Below are positions 8,589 to 16,661 of a DNA stretch of 32,027 nucleotides, piece after piece; the first letter of the stretch is position 1; every line of letters starts with the position of its first letter. The position numbers were made by a program, and so were the translations under genes. The stretch is from Planctomycetes bacterium UBA2386 (GTDB lineage Bacteria > Planctomycetota > UBA1135 > UBA2386): NCBI GenBank assembly GCA_002343845.1, contig DDSQ01000061.1, positions 340-32,366 on the forward strand. Direction: 5' to 3'. The notes under the pieces were generated by a model that made no database searches, had not been told where the DNA came from, and saw only the letters and a list, made by a program, of their open reading frames with translations.

Positions 8589-8612
8589 GTCAAGCCGCTT
8601 GCTGCCTTGACG
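8589..8612. promoter_or_regulatory. GTCAAG-N11-CTTGAC dyad with divergent -35-like TTGAC
   Basis: In the 86-base gap between the flavoprotein (minus) and the FHA phosphatase (plus), GTCAAG (8589-8594) and CTTGAC (8606-8611) form an inverted repeat. Each arm carries a TTGAC core pointing outward toward one gene, so it could supply both -35 elements or an operator. No convincing -10 box is seen at 17 bases on the plus strand. Confidence 0.3.
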
Positions 8613-8644
8613 CCACGACACGGTCGTTCGACCATCGCACCGCC

Positions 8645-10267
8645 ATGTCCGCCGCTCGCGGTCGCCTCGACGTCGAACAAGCGGGTCACCCGCCGTCGCG
8701 CCTGGTGCTCACCGACGCCGTGCTGCGCATCGGCCGCGCCAAGGAGAACCAGTTGCAGGTTCCCGACGGCCACGTCAGCAAGCTGCACGCCGAGATCCGA
8801 TCCGAGTTCGGCGCGCACGTGGTCGTCGACGTCGGCAGCCTCGCGGGCGTGTTGGTGAACGGCGCCAAGGTGATGCGCCACACGCTCGCCGACGGTGACG
8901 TGGTCGAGCTCGGCGCGACGTCGCCGGTGCGCCTGACCTACCGGCGCGAGGACGAGGCGCAGATCGGCATGACGACGCTCGGCGTCGTCGCCGACGAGGG
9001 CGAGGCCGGCATGGCGCGGCTTGCGCGCTTCTTCGAGTTCAGCCACAAGCTCGGCGGCGGCTTCGCCATCGACGAAGTGCTGCGCGACGTCGTCGACCTC
9101 GCGATCGAGATCACCAAGGCCGAACGCGGCTTCGTGATCCTGCGCCGCGACGACGGCTCGCTCGACACCCGCATCGCCCGCGCCGCCGGCGGCCGCGCGT
9201 TGCCGACCGAGGGGTTGCGCGTCAGCGAGACCCTGGTGCAGAAGGCTCTCGCCAGCAGCAAGCCCGGTGTGTTCGAGGACGTCGCCCAGGATGCCGACCT
9301 CGCGATCGCCGCGAGCATCGTGTCGCTCGAGTTGCGCTCGGCGGTGACGCTGCCGTTGGTCCGCTTCGAGGCGCAAGGCCAGCACGAGACCGCGACGCCG
9401 GTCGTGTTCGGGCTCGTCTACCTCGACAGCCGACGGCAACGGCGCGGCTTCGACGGCTTCGACCTCGGCATCCTCGAACGCCTCGCGCGCGACGCATCGG
9501 CGGTGATCGAGAACGCGCGGTTGCTGCGCGAGGCGGAGGAACAGCGCCGTGTCGCGCACGAACTGCGCATGGCGCGCGAAGTGCAGGCGGCCCTGATGCC
9601 CGAGCAGTTCCGCAGCACGCCGGCCTTCGCGATCGCCGGCACCTGCGTGCCATGCCACGAGCTCGGCGGCGACTACGTCGACCAGTTCGATCTCGGCGGC
9701 GGGCGCGTGGCCCTGGTCGTCGCCGACGTCTGCGGCAAGGGCATCGCCGCATCGCTGCTCGCGGCCGCGCTGCAGGGCGCGCTCGCCGCGGAGATCGTGC
9801 AGGGCCGCGACCTCGGCGAGGCGATCGCGCACGTGAACCGTGTGCACTGCCGGCTGGCCCCCATGGGCAAGTTCATCACCATGGCGATCGCCGTGCTCGA
9901 ACCGGACGGCAAGGTCGCGCTGGTCAACGCCGGCCACTGTCCGGTCCTGCACCTGCGCGGGGGCAACGTCTCGCCGATCACGACCGGCGGCATGGCGCTC
10001 GGCCTCGACGCCGACTTCCAGTTCGAGGCCGCCCTGTTGACGCTGCGGCCGGGTGACGCGCTCGTGATGTACACCGACGGCGTGATCGAGTGCGAGAACG
10101 GCGCGCGCGAGCTGTTCGGCGACGAACGGCTGGCCACGGTGGCCGGGCAGAACGCCGCCGCCGGCGCCGACGCGGTGCTCGCCGGGCTCGTCGCCGCCGT
10201 CGAACGCTTCCGCGGCGCTGCCGCGGTCAACGACGACCTCAGCATCGTGGTGGCGGCCCGGCGCTGA
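8645..10267 (+). CDS. FHA-GAF-PP2C/SpoIIE-type Ser/Thr phosphatase
   Basis: This 540-residue soluble signalling protein has three domains. An FHA domain (about 20-97; RIGR 28-31, SKLHAE 45-50, VNG 71-73) binds phosphothreonine. A GAF domain (about 140-290) probably senses a ligand. A short coiled linker (EEQRRVAHELRMAREVQ, 298-314) with the typical AREVQ..LMP motif leads to a SpoIIE/RsbU-type PP2C phosphatase (about 325-540). The metal-binding acidic residues are present: GGDYVD (Asp343), ADVCGKG (Asp361), YTDGVIE (Asp478) and NDDLSIV (Asp530/531), so it should be active. It lies 47 bases upstream of a Ser/Thr kinase gene on the same strand. The FHA domain could dock the phosphorylated kinase or its targets. 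An anti-sigma antagonist pathway is another possible substrate, but none is encoded here. Confidence 0.95.
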   Translation: MSAARGRLDVEQAGHPPSRLVLTDAVLRIGRAKENQLQVPDGHVSKLHAEIRSEFGAHVVVDVGSLAGVLVNGAKVMRHTLADGDVVELGATSPVRLTYRREDEAQIGMTTLGVVADEGEAGMARLARFFEFSHKLGGGFAIDEVLRDVVDLAIEITKAERGFVILRRDDGSLDTRIARAAGGRALPTEGLRVSETLVQKALASSKPGVFEDVAQDADLAIAASIVSLELRSAVTLPLVRFEAQGQHETATPVVFGLVYLDSRRQRRGFDGFDLGILERLARDASAVIENARLLREAEEQRRVAHELRMAREVQAALMPEQFRSTPAFAIAGTCVPCHELGGDYVDQFDLGGGRVALVVADVCGKGIAASLLAAALQGALAAEIVQGRDLGEAIAHVNRVHCRLAPMGKFITMAIAVLEPDGKVALVNAGHCPVLHLRGGNVSPITTGGMALGLDADFQFEAALLTLRPGDALVMYTDGVIECENGARELFGDERLATVAGQNAAAGADAVLAGLVAAVERFRGAAAVNDDLSIVVAARR

Positions 10268-10314
10268 CGGCGGGCGATGGATGGCGCCGCCCGCGCCGTT
10301 CATGATCGACGGCG

Positions 10315-12894
10315 ATGCCCGAACCGGTCCCGCACCCCGCCGACCTGCCCGCCGAGGTCGAAGAGGAAGTGCTCGCGATCCTCGACGGCGACGAGCACGG
10401 TCGCGACGACGCGCTGCGCGCGGTGCTCGCGCGCCACGCCGCGCATTCAGCGACGATCCGGCGCTGGCTCGCGGCGTCGGGCGTCCCGCTGCCGCCCGAC
10501 CGCGCGGACGTCGCCGCGCCGGGCGCGCCGGACTTCGACGGCGACGGCGCCCTGCCGCAGGCGCTCGGCCAGTACGTGCTGCTCGAGCAACTCGGGCGCG
10601 GCGGCTTCGGCACGGTCTTCCGCGGTGAGCAGCAGCAGCCGATCCGGCGCCCGGTCGCGGTGAAGGTCATGAACGCGGGGATGGACTCGCGCGAGCTGCT
10701 GGCGCGCTTCGCCGCCGAACGCGAGGCGCTCAACCGCATGGACCATCCCGGCATCGCGCGGCTGCTCGATGCCGGCACGACCGGCAGCGGGCGGCCGTTC
10801 TTCGTCATGGAACTGGTCGCGGGACCGACGCTGCTCGCACACTGCCGCAAGCGCGCGCTGCCGGTGAAGAAGCGCGTGCACCTGTTCCTGATGGTGCTCG
10901 ACGCGATGCAGCACGCGCACCAGAAGGCGATGCTGCACCGCGACCTCAGCGCCAACAACGTGCTGGTCGCCGACCCCGACGGCGCTGCGCAGCCGAAGAT
11001 CATCGACTTCGGCATCGCCAAGTCGCTGAGCGACCCGCTGCTGCACGGCGGCGCGATGACGCTGCGCGGCACGCTGATGGGCACGCCCGAGTACATGAGT
11101 CCCGAACAGGCGGCCGGCGCCATCGAGGACCTCGACACGCGCGCCGATGTCTACGCCCTGGGCGTGCAGCTCTACGAACTGCTCACCGACACGCTGCCGA
11201 TCCCGGCCGTGACGCTGCGCGCCCGCGGCATCGCCGGCATCGCCGAGACCGTGCGCGCGTTCCGCCCCGCGCTGCCGAGCGTCGCCGCGCCGAAGTCGCG
11301 CGCCGGCGAACTGCGCGGCGACCTCGACGCGATCATCGGCAAGGCGATCGCGAAGGAACGCGACGAGCGCTACGGCAGCGTGGGCGAGTTCGCCGCCGAC
11401 CTGCGGCGCCACCTCGCCGACGAGCCGGTGGCCGTCGGGTCGCCGTCGACCTGGTACCGCTTGCGCAAGTTCGTACGCCGCAACCGCGCGCAGTCGCTGG
11501 GCGCCGCGATCGCAGGCCTGCTGGTGCTGGCGGCGATGGTGTCGATGGTCGTGTCGCTGCGCATGGCCCGCGACGCCGCCGCCGAGGCGGAGACGCTGCG
11601 CCAGCGCAGCGACGACAAGGCCGACGCCGGCTTCCTGCTGCTCGCCAACGAAGAACGGCTCGCGACCGCGATCGCCGCCGAGCGTGAGCTCGGGCCGCCG
11701 TGGCCCGAGCACGTGGCGGCCTACGACGGCTGGCTGCGAGACCACGGGCTGATGCTGCAGGCCGAGCGCGACAAGCTGCGCGCCAAGCTCGAAGCACTCG
11801 ACGCGCAGTTGGCCGAGCAGCGCCGCGACCGCGACGAACCAGCGCGCCGGCATCTCGCCAGTGCACTGGGGCGGTTGGAGCGGCAGTTCGACGCCTTCCA
11901 TGCCGAGGCCGGACCGCTGCGCGACGTCCAGCGCCGCCGGGAGCTGCTCGTCGACGTGATCGCGCCGGCCGCCGCCGCGCACGCAAGCCGCTGGCAAGGT
12001 GCCGCGGAGGCGATCGCCCGCAGCGACGGGGTGGTCGCGTCGCGCGACTACCGCGGCCTGCGTGTTCCCACGCTGCCCGGCCTCGTGCCGCTCGGTGCCG
12101 ACCCACGGACCGGACTGCACGAGTTCCTCGATCTCGCGACCCACGCCGCGGGCTATCCGTTGCCGACGCGCGATGCCGCCGGCGCTCTGGCCGGCGATGC
12201 CGGCACCGGCGTGGTGTTCGTGCTGCTGCCCGCGGGCCGGCTCGATCAGGGCGCGCACCGCAACCGCCCCGGTGTCGATCGCAACGACGACCTCGCGAGC
12301 GACGACGAGTTGGCCGGCGCGTCGATCGCACTCGATGCGTTCCTGATCGCGCGCCACGAACTGACGGGTGCGCAGTGGAGCCGGCTCACCGGCCAGTCCC
12401 GGCGCGGCGACGAACCGCGGCTGCCGTGCACCGACATCGACTGGCACGACGCCGTCGCCACGCTGCATCGCTTCGGCATGCAGTTGCCGACCGAGGCGCA
12501 GTGGGAGTACGCGTGCCGCGCCAACGCGCGCACGCCCTGGAGCACGGGCGCCGACGCGGCGGGCGTAGGCGCCTCAGGATGGTTCGAGCGCGGGCTGCAG
12601 CCGGTCGGCCTGCTCCGGCCCAACGCGTTCGGGCTGCACGACGTGCACGGCAACGCCGCGGAGTGGTGCGCCGACGAGAAGCTGCCGTACGAGGACAGCA
12701 CGGTGCGGCGCGGCGACGGGCTGCGGCAGCGCCGCCTGGCCAGCGGCACGCCCACCGACGAATGGCGCGTGGTGCGCGGCGGCGCCTGGCACCAGGGACC
12801 GGTGCGCGCGCGCACGACGGCGCGCGACGGCAGGCCGCCCGCGACGCGTGATGCTGCAATCGGCATCCGGCCGGCGCGCACGATCCGACCGTGA
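10315..12894 (+). CDS. Transmembrane Ser/Thr protein kinase with C-terminal FGE-like (SUMF1-type) domain
   Basis: This 859-residue protein carries a Hanks-type kinase domain (about 86-370): glycine loop LGRGGFGTV (93-101), ATP lysine Lys117 in VAVKV, HRD at 208-210, Asn215, DFG at 231-233 and GTPEYMSPEQ at 256-265. A single transmembrane helix (about 395-415) is followed by a coiled-coil-prone region (about 420-550). The C-terminal domain (about 635-855) resembles formylglycine-generating enzyme: LPTEAQWEYACRA (724-736), FGLHDVHGNAAEWC (772-785), VVRGGAW (819-825), GIRPAR (850-855). The catalytic cysteines of true FGE after RGGSW are absent, so this is probably a sensor or binding domain outside the membrane. 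One oddity is that the catalytic loop reads HRDLSANN, with Ser212 where Ser/Thr kinases normally have Lys. The kinase is probably co-transcribed with the FHA-PP2C gene. Confidence 0.95.
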   Translation: MPEPVPHPADLPAEVEEEVLAILDGDEHGRDDALRAVLARHAAHSATIRRWLAASGVPLPPDRADVAAPGAPDFDGDGALPQALGQYVLLEQLGRGGFGTVFRGEQQQPIRRPVAVKVMNAGMDSRELLARFAAEREALNRMDHPGIARLLDAGTTGSGRPFFVMELVAGPTLLAHCRKRALPVKKRVHLFLMVLDAMQHAHQKAMLHRDLSANNVLVADPDGAAQPKIIDFGIAKSLSDPLLHGGAMTLRGTLMGTPEYMSPEQAAGAIEDLDTRADVYALGVQLYELLTDTLPIPAVTLRARGIAGIAETVRAFRPALPSVAAPKSRAGELRGDLDAIIGKAIAKERDERYGSVGEFAADLRRHLADEPVAVGSPSTWYRLRKFVRRNRAQSLGAAIAGLLVLAAMVSMVVSLRMARDAAAEAETLRQRSDDKADAGFLLLANEERLATAIAAERELGPPWPEHVAAYDGWLRDHGLMLQAERDKLRAKLEALDAQLAEQRRDRDEPARRHLASALGRLERQFDAFHAEAGPLRDVQRRRELLVDVIAPAAAAHASRWQGAAEAIARSDGVVASRDYRGLRVPTLPGLVPLGADPRTGLHEFLDLATHAAGYPLPTRDAAGALAGDAGTGVVFVLLPAGRLDQGAHRNRPGVDRNDDLASDDELAGASIALDAFLIARHELTGAQWSRLTGQSRRGDEPRLPCTDIDWHDAVATLHRFGMQLPTEAQWEYACRANARTPWSTGADAAGVGASGWFERGLQPVGLLRPNAFGLHDVHGNAAEWCADEKLPYEDSTVRRGDGLRQRRLASGTPTDEWRVVRGGAWHQGPVRARTTARDGRPPATRDAAIGIRPARTIRP

Positions 12895-13041
12895 TCGCGC
12901 GACTGCGCGCTATCGCGCACGTTTGTCGTTCCGCCGTACGGGGCGACATACCGCGCCCGGTAGTCGACCTGATCGCTCGCTAGTATCGCGGCCCGACCGC
13001 TCCCTGGTCCGCGTACGGAGCGCACCATCCCCACCACTCTC

Positions 13042-13046
13042 GAGGA
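13042..13046 (+). promoter_or_regulatory. Ribosome binding site GAGGA
   Basis: GAGGA ends three bases before the ATG at 13050. It is one of the few clear Shine-Dalgarno-like sequences in the window, and it supports this start for the CHRD protein. The remaining 12895-13041 region contains no gene. A TAGTAT -10-like hexamer occurs at 12981-12986 without a matching -35. Confidence 0.45.
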
Positions 13047-13049
13047 ACC

Positions 13050-14561
13050 ATGCTTCGATTGCTCACGACCCTGTTCTTGGCGACTCTCGCGACGGCCCAG
13101 AACTACTACTCCATCGCCCTCGACAGCGCGCAAGAAGTGCCGCCGAACGCCAGCACGGCGCGCGGCTTCGGCGTCCTGCGGCACGACACCGCCACCAACG
13201 ATGTGCGCATCTTCGTCTGGCACACGGGCATCGCCTCGCCGCTGACCGGTGCGCACATGCACGCAGGAGCCGTCGGCGCGAACGGCGGCATCATCCTCGC
13301 GTTGGCGCCGGCCGGGCCGAACAGCTGGACGGGCACCGGCACGTTGACGGCGCCGCAGGCCGCCCAGCTCGCCTCGAACAGTACGTACATCAACGTGCAC
13401 ACCGTGGCGTTCGGCGCGGGCGAGATCCGTGGCCAGATCGTGCCGGCCGTCAGCACGCGCTTCACCGGCGTGTTGTCGGGCGCGCAGGAAGTGCCGCCCA
13501 ACGCCAGCGCCGCGACCGGCAAGGCCATCGCCTACCTCCACCAACCCGAGAACCGCCTCGTGTACATGATCGACTCGGCCGGGCTCGTGAACGTGCAGGC
13601 CGCGCACATCCACCAGGGCGCCGTCGGCGTGAACGGCGGCGTCATGGTCAACCTGAACGGCGCCGGTGGCACCTACTGCGGCGTCAGCCCGCAGCTGACC
13701 ACGGCGCAGGTGGCTGCGGTGCTCGCAAGCAACACCTACGTGAACGTGCACACGACCGCGTTCCCCGGCGGCGAACTGCGCGCACAGCTGATCAAGGACC
13801 TCGGCGACCACTGGCGCGCGCGTCTCACCGGCGTGCAGGAGGTGCCACCGACGCCATCGACGGCGTTCGGCGGCGGCAGCGTGCTGGTGACGAACAACAC
13901 GGTCACCGTGCAGGGCAAGTTCGGCGGCCTGTTCGGGGCGCCGACCGCTGCGCACATCCACGTGGCCCCGGCGGGCGCGAACGGCGGGGTCGTGTTCGGC
14001 CTGGCGCTGACGCCAACGTCGTTCAGCGGCACCTTCACCGCGACGAGCTCCCAACTCGCCGACCTGCGTGCCGGCAACTGGTACTTCAACCTGCACACCA
14101 CCGCGTTCCCGGGCGGCGAGATCCGCGGCCAGCTCGTGCCGTCGGCGATCCCGACCACGTTCGGCTTCGGCTGCCCCGGCAGCAATGGCGTGCGCGCGCA
14201 GGCCGGAGCCAGCGGCATGGCGGCGCTGGGCACGTCGCTGTCCCTGGATCTCTACGGCGCGATCCCTGGCGCACCCGCCGCGCTGGCGTTCGGCCCCTCG
14301 CGCGACCTGTTCGCCGCCACGCCGCTGCCGATCGAGCTGCCGGTGCTCGGCTTCGCGGCGCCGGACTGCTACCTGTTCGTCGACGCGACCACGCTGGTCG
14401 GTGCTGGCACCAATGCGTTCGGCTGCGCCAGCATCACGATCCAGCTGCCGCCGTCGCTCGCGCTGCGCACCGCCACCGGCTACGGCCAGTGGGTCGTGCT
14501 CGATGGCGGCGTGCCGGGCGGCCTCGCCATGAGCAGCGCCGTTTCCCTGACGGTCCAGTGA
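13050..14561 (+). CDS. Secreted protein with three CHRD domains and a C-terminal module
   Basis: The 503-residue exoprotein has a signal peptide (MLRLLTTLFLATLATAQ). Three consecutive CHRD (chordin-type) domains follow at about 19-132, 136-249 and 255-364. Each repeats SAQEVPP or GAQEVPP or GVQEVPP near its start, then AHMHAG/AHIHQG/AHIHVA, and closes with the NVHT..F..GEIRGQ pattern. CHRD domains are found in many bacterial exported proteins, but their biochemical role there is not established; the conserved His residues could bind metal. Residues about 370-503 form a separate module beginning FGFGCPGSNG and ending ...GLAMSSAVSLTVQ. It is shared with other exoproteins in this window. The TGA lies within the loop of a hairpin shared with the convergent gene. 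Confidence 0.92.
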   Translation: MLRLLTTLFLATLATAQNYYSIALDSAQEVPPNASTARGFGVLRHDTATNDVRIFVWHTGIASPLTGAHMHAGAVGANGGIILALAPAGPNSWTGTGTLTAPQAAQLASNSTYINVHTVAFGAGEIRGQIVPAVSTRFTGVLSGAQEVPPNASAATGKAIAYLHQPENRLVYMIDSAGLVNVQAAHIHQGAVGVNGGVMVNLNGAGGTYCGVSPQLTTAQVAAVLASNTYVNVHTTAFPGGELRAQLIKDLGDHWRARLTGVQEVPPTPSTAFGGGSVLVTNNTVTVQGKFGGLFGAPTAAHIHVAPAGANGGVVFGLALTPTSFSGTFTATSSQLADLRAGNWYFNLHTTAFPGGEIRGQLVPSAIPTTFGFGCPGSNGVRAQAGASGMAALGTSLSLDLYGAIPGAPAALAFGPSRDLFAATPLPIELPVLGFAAPDCYLFVDATTLVGAGTNAFGCASITIQLPPSLALRTATGYGQWVVLDGGVPGGLAMSSAVSLTVQ

Positions 14562-14569
14562 CCGTCAGG
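14546..14569. terminator. 10-bp hairpin containing both convergent stop codons
   Basis: CCTGACGGTC (14546-14555), loop CAGT, GACCGTCAGG (14560-14569) is a perfect inverted repeat. The TGA of the CHRD gene (14559-14561) starts in the loop, and the stop of the opposite gene (14565-14567) lies in the right arm. The two coding regions are only three bases apart. Neither strand has a T-run after the stem, so termination strength is uncertain. Confidence 0.65.
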
Positions 14570-16565
14570 AGGGCGCGAACGCCGTCGACCACGCCGGCCG
14601 CCGCAGCTGCTTGCGCCGCGGCGCCGTGAAGGCGGGGAACGGCTCGCCGGCGGCCGCCGGCAGCGCCGCCGCCGCGGGCTCGAACCCTGCCGCCGCCGCG
14701 CGGCGCAGCAGTTCGCGCGCTCGCGTCACGTCCTGCGGAACGCCGAGTCCGCGCGCGTGGAGGAACGCGAGCAGATGGCAGCTCTCGCCGTCGCCGCTCG
14801 CGGCATCCGCGACCAACGTCGGCACGATCCCCGACACGTCGACGAGCGACCCCGGACGCAAACCGATGCGGGCGATGCCGCGGCGCGCGAACGCGTCGTC
14901 GCCGCAGCGACGGTAGTACTCGAGCGCGCGCCGCAGGTCTTCGGGCCGTGCACCGCCGGTCTCGTGCGCGAGCCCGAGCAGTCGCCACGCCGAAACGCCG
15001 GCGGCGCCAGCGGACTCGGCGATGCCTTCGAGGGCGCGCAGCGCCTGGTCGAGTTCCTGGTCCGAACGGCGCACGCCGTCGTACAGGAAGTGCGCGACGA
15101 TGTTCTCGGCGGCGTGACGGCTGCCGAGCGCCGCGGCGCGCGCCCACCACTCGGCCGCCGACTTGCGGCGCGTCAGCATCGTCGAGTCGTCGACCGTGGC
15201 CTCGACGGACAGGATGCCGAGCTCGTTGTAGGCGTCGGCGCGCTGCCGCGGATCGGCAGACGCGATCGCCTGCGAACCGGCGACCATCACCAACTTGCGT
15301 TCGGCATCGTGGCGATGCTCGGCAACGGCCCGCTTCCAGAACTCGATCGAGTTGCCGGGGTGCTCGCCGCGGAACTTGCCGACGTAGCCGCTGCCGAACA
15401 ACCCCGCGAACACGACGATCCACAGCGCCATGTGGATGCGGTTCATCACCGCCGGCACGAACGCCGCCTCCCACCGCGCGTTCAGCCGGGCACCTGCCCC
15501 CGAACGCGCGAAGCGATCCAGCCACTGCACGCAGCAGTTCAGGATCGGCACCGGGTAGAGCTTGGCGAACAGCTCCGGTGCGCCGAGGCGTCCCAGCACT
15601 TCGAACGCGACGATGTAACCGAGCCCGTAGGCGGCGCCGAACATGACGCGCCCGAGGTTGCTGCGCGGCGAGGTCGACGGGTCGGTCATCAGCAGGTGCA
15701 GCCCGAGGAACGCCGCCGCCGGCAGGTTGGTGCTCGCGAACACGTACACGCCGGTCAGCTGCGTGTAGCAGAAGCCGTAGCCGACCATCGCGACCGCTGC
15801 CGCGAACGTCATCAGCGTGACGTGGAAGAAGTTCTGCACCACGAGCCCGATCGCGAACAGGAACAGGAACGCGAACGGCACGTCGTCGAGCGTGCTGGCC
15901 AGCGGCTTGGCCCACGTGATGTCGGTCGCGCCGAACGCGATCAGGCACGTCGCCGCGCACGCGAGGCCGAATCCGGACGGGTTGAAGATGTGCGTGCGCC
16001 GGCCGTCCTTCGTCCACCGGACGAACTCCTTGCCGAGCACCGCGGCGACGATCATCGCGAACTGCCAACCGAACCAGTCGTCGCGAAACCAGATGAAGAG
16101 GTTGGTGCTCAGCACGATCGGCAACGGCCCCGACGTCAGCCGCCAGGTCCGGCCGCGCGACCACGACAGCAGCGCCTCGAAGGAGTAGCCGAACGCGAGC
16201 TGGGCGAGGATCAGGGGTGCCTGCACCACGATCGGCCGCTCGCCGTCCTGCACCCAGAACCAGCCCCAGTACGAGTACAGCGCCAACTGCACGCAGGCCT
16301 GGATGAAGTGCTGGCGGCTTGGCGCAACCGGTTCGACCAGCAGCCGCCGGCCGGACCGCGCGGCGGTGAGCCACAGCCCGATCTGCCACAGGACGAGCCC
16401 CCCACCGGCGCCGGCGATCGCTGCGAACAGCCCCACGTTGCTGCGCACCCGTTCCAGCAGGAGGCAGGACAGCACGGCGAGCGCCAGCAGCAGCGGCACG
16501 GCGGCCAGGCGCCCACCGCGAGCCTGCTGCACCGAGGACGCGGTCGAAGGGACTTCGGTGCGCAT
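14565..16565 (-). CDS. RnfD/NqrB-like integral membrane domain fused to Sel1-like repeats
   Basis: The 666-residue protein has about ten hydrophobic helices in residues 20-395. This part resembles the RnfD/NqrB family of ion-pumping redox complexes: HIFNPSGFGLACA (192-204) and MTDPSTSP (293-300) match conserved stretches of that family. I do not see the S(T)GAT flavin-attachment motif, so a covalent flavin is not supported. Residues about 405-640 are soluble helical repeats of TPR/Sel1 type (e.g. AYNELGILS, EWWARAAALGSRHAA, LLAFLHARGLGVPQDVTRARELLRRAAAAG). No other rnf or nqr genes are nearby. This looks like a stand-alone RnfD-like protein with a protein-interaction tail, of unknown role. 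The start ATG at 16563-16565 overlaps a 16-bp palindrome. Confidence 0.85.
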   Translation of the reverse strand: MRTEVPSTASSVQQARGGRLAAVPLLLALAVLSCLLLERVRSNVGLFAAIAGAGGGLVLWQIGLWLTAARSGRRLLVEPVAPSRQHFIQACVQLALYSYWGWFWVQDGERPIVVQAPLILAQLAFGYSFEALLSWSRGRTWRLTSGPLPIVLSTNLFIWFRDDWFGWQFAMIVAAVLGKEFVRWTKDGRRTHIFNPSGFGLACAATCLIAFGATDITWAKPLASTLDDVPFAFLFLFAIGLVVQNFFHVTLMTFAAAVAMVGYGFCYTQLTGVYVFASTNLPAAAFLGLHLLMTDPSTSPRSNLGRVMFGAAYGLGYIVAFEVLGRLGAPELFAKLYPVPILNCCVQWLDRFARSGAGARLNARWEAAFVPAVMNRIHMALWIVVFAGLFGSGYVGKFRGEHPGNSIEFWKRAVAEHRHDAERKLVMVAGSQAIASADPRQRADAYNELGILSVEATVDDSTMLTRRKSAAEWWARAAALGSRHAAENIVAHFLYDGVRRSDQELDQALRALEGIAESAGAAGVSAWRLLGLAHETGGARPEDLRRALEYYRRCGDDAFARRGIARIGLRPGSLVDVSGIVPTLVADAASGDGESCHLLAFLHARGLGVPQDVTRARELLRRAAAAGFEPAAAALPAAAGEPFPAFTAPRRKQLRRPAWSTAFAPS

Positions 16566-16579
16566 GCGTGGCCACGCAT
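16564..16579. promoter_or_regulatory. 16-bp perfect palindrome at start codon
   Basis: ATGCGTGGCCACGCAT is fully self-complementary. It overlaps the first two bases of the start codon of the RnfD-like gene on the minus strand and extends 14 bases upstream. It could be an operator or an RNA hairpin masking the start. The 94-base gap up to 16660 holds no other gene. Confidence 0.4.
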
Positions 16580-16612
16580 CCTAGCGAGCAGGCCCGGGCT
16601 GGCGGCGCCCTA

Positions 16613-16661
16613 GATGACGGGCGAGCACACCGCAACGAACGGCAGTCCCGCCTTCGTCATC
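16613..16661 (-). terminator. Inverted repeat at the end of the FG-GAP lipoprotein gene
   Basis: GATGACG (16613-16619) and CGTCATC (16655-16661) form a 7-bp stem around a 35-base loop that contains further short complementarity (GCG/CGC). The right arm overlaps the stop codon (16660-16662). The long loop makes this a weak call. Confidence 0.3.

Noticed and set aside
12216..12888. Active formylglycine-generating enzyme
   Set aside because: The catalytic cysteine pair following RGG(S/A)W is absent, so only a binding role is supported.
12897..12910. GCGCG-ACTG-CGCGC hairpin after the kinase gene
   Set aside because: A 5-bp GC stem is too common in this sequence to call a terminator.
13050..14150. 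Repeated DNA that could suggest a repeat array
   Set aside because: The repetition comes from three divergent CHRD protein domains. There are no uniform short repeats with unique spacers, so it is not CRISPR.
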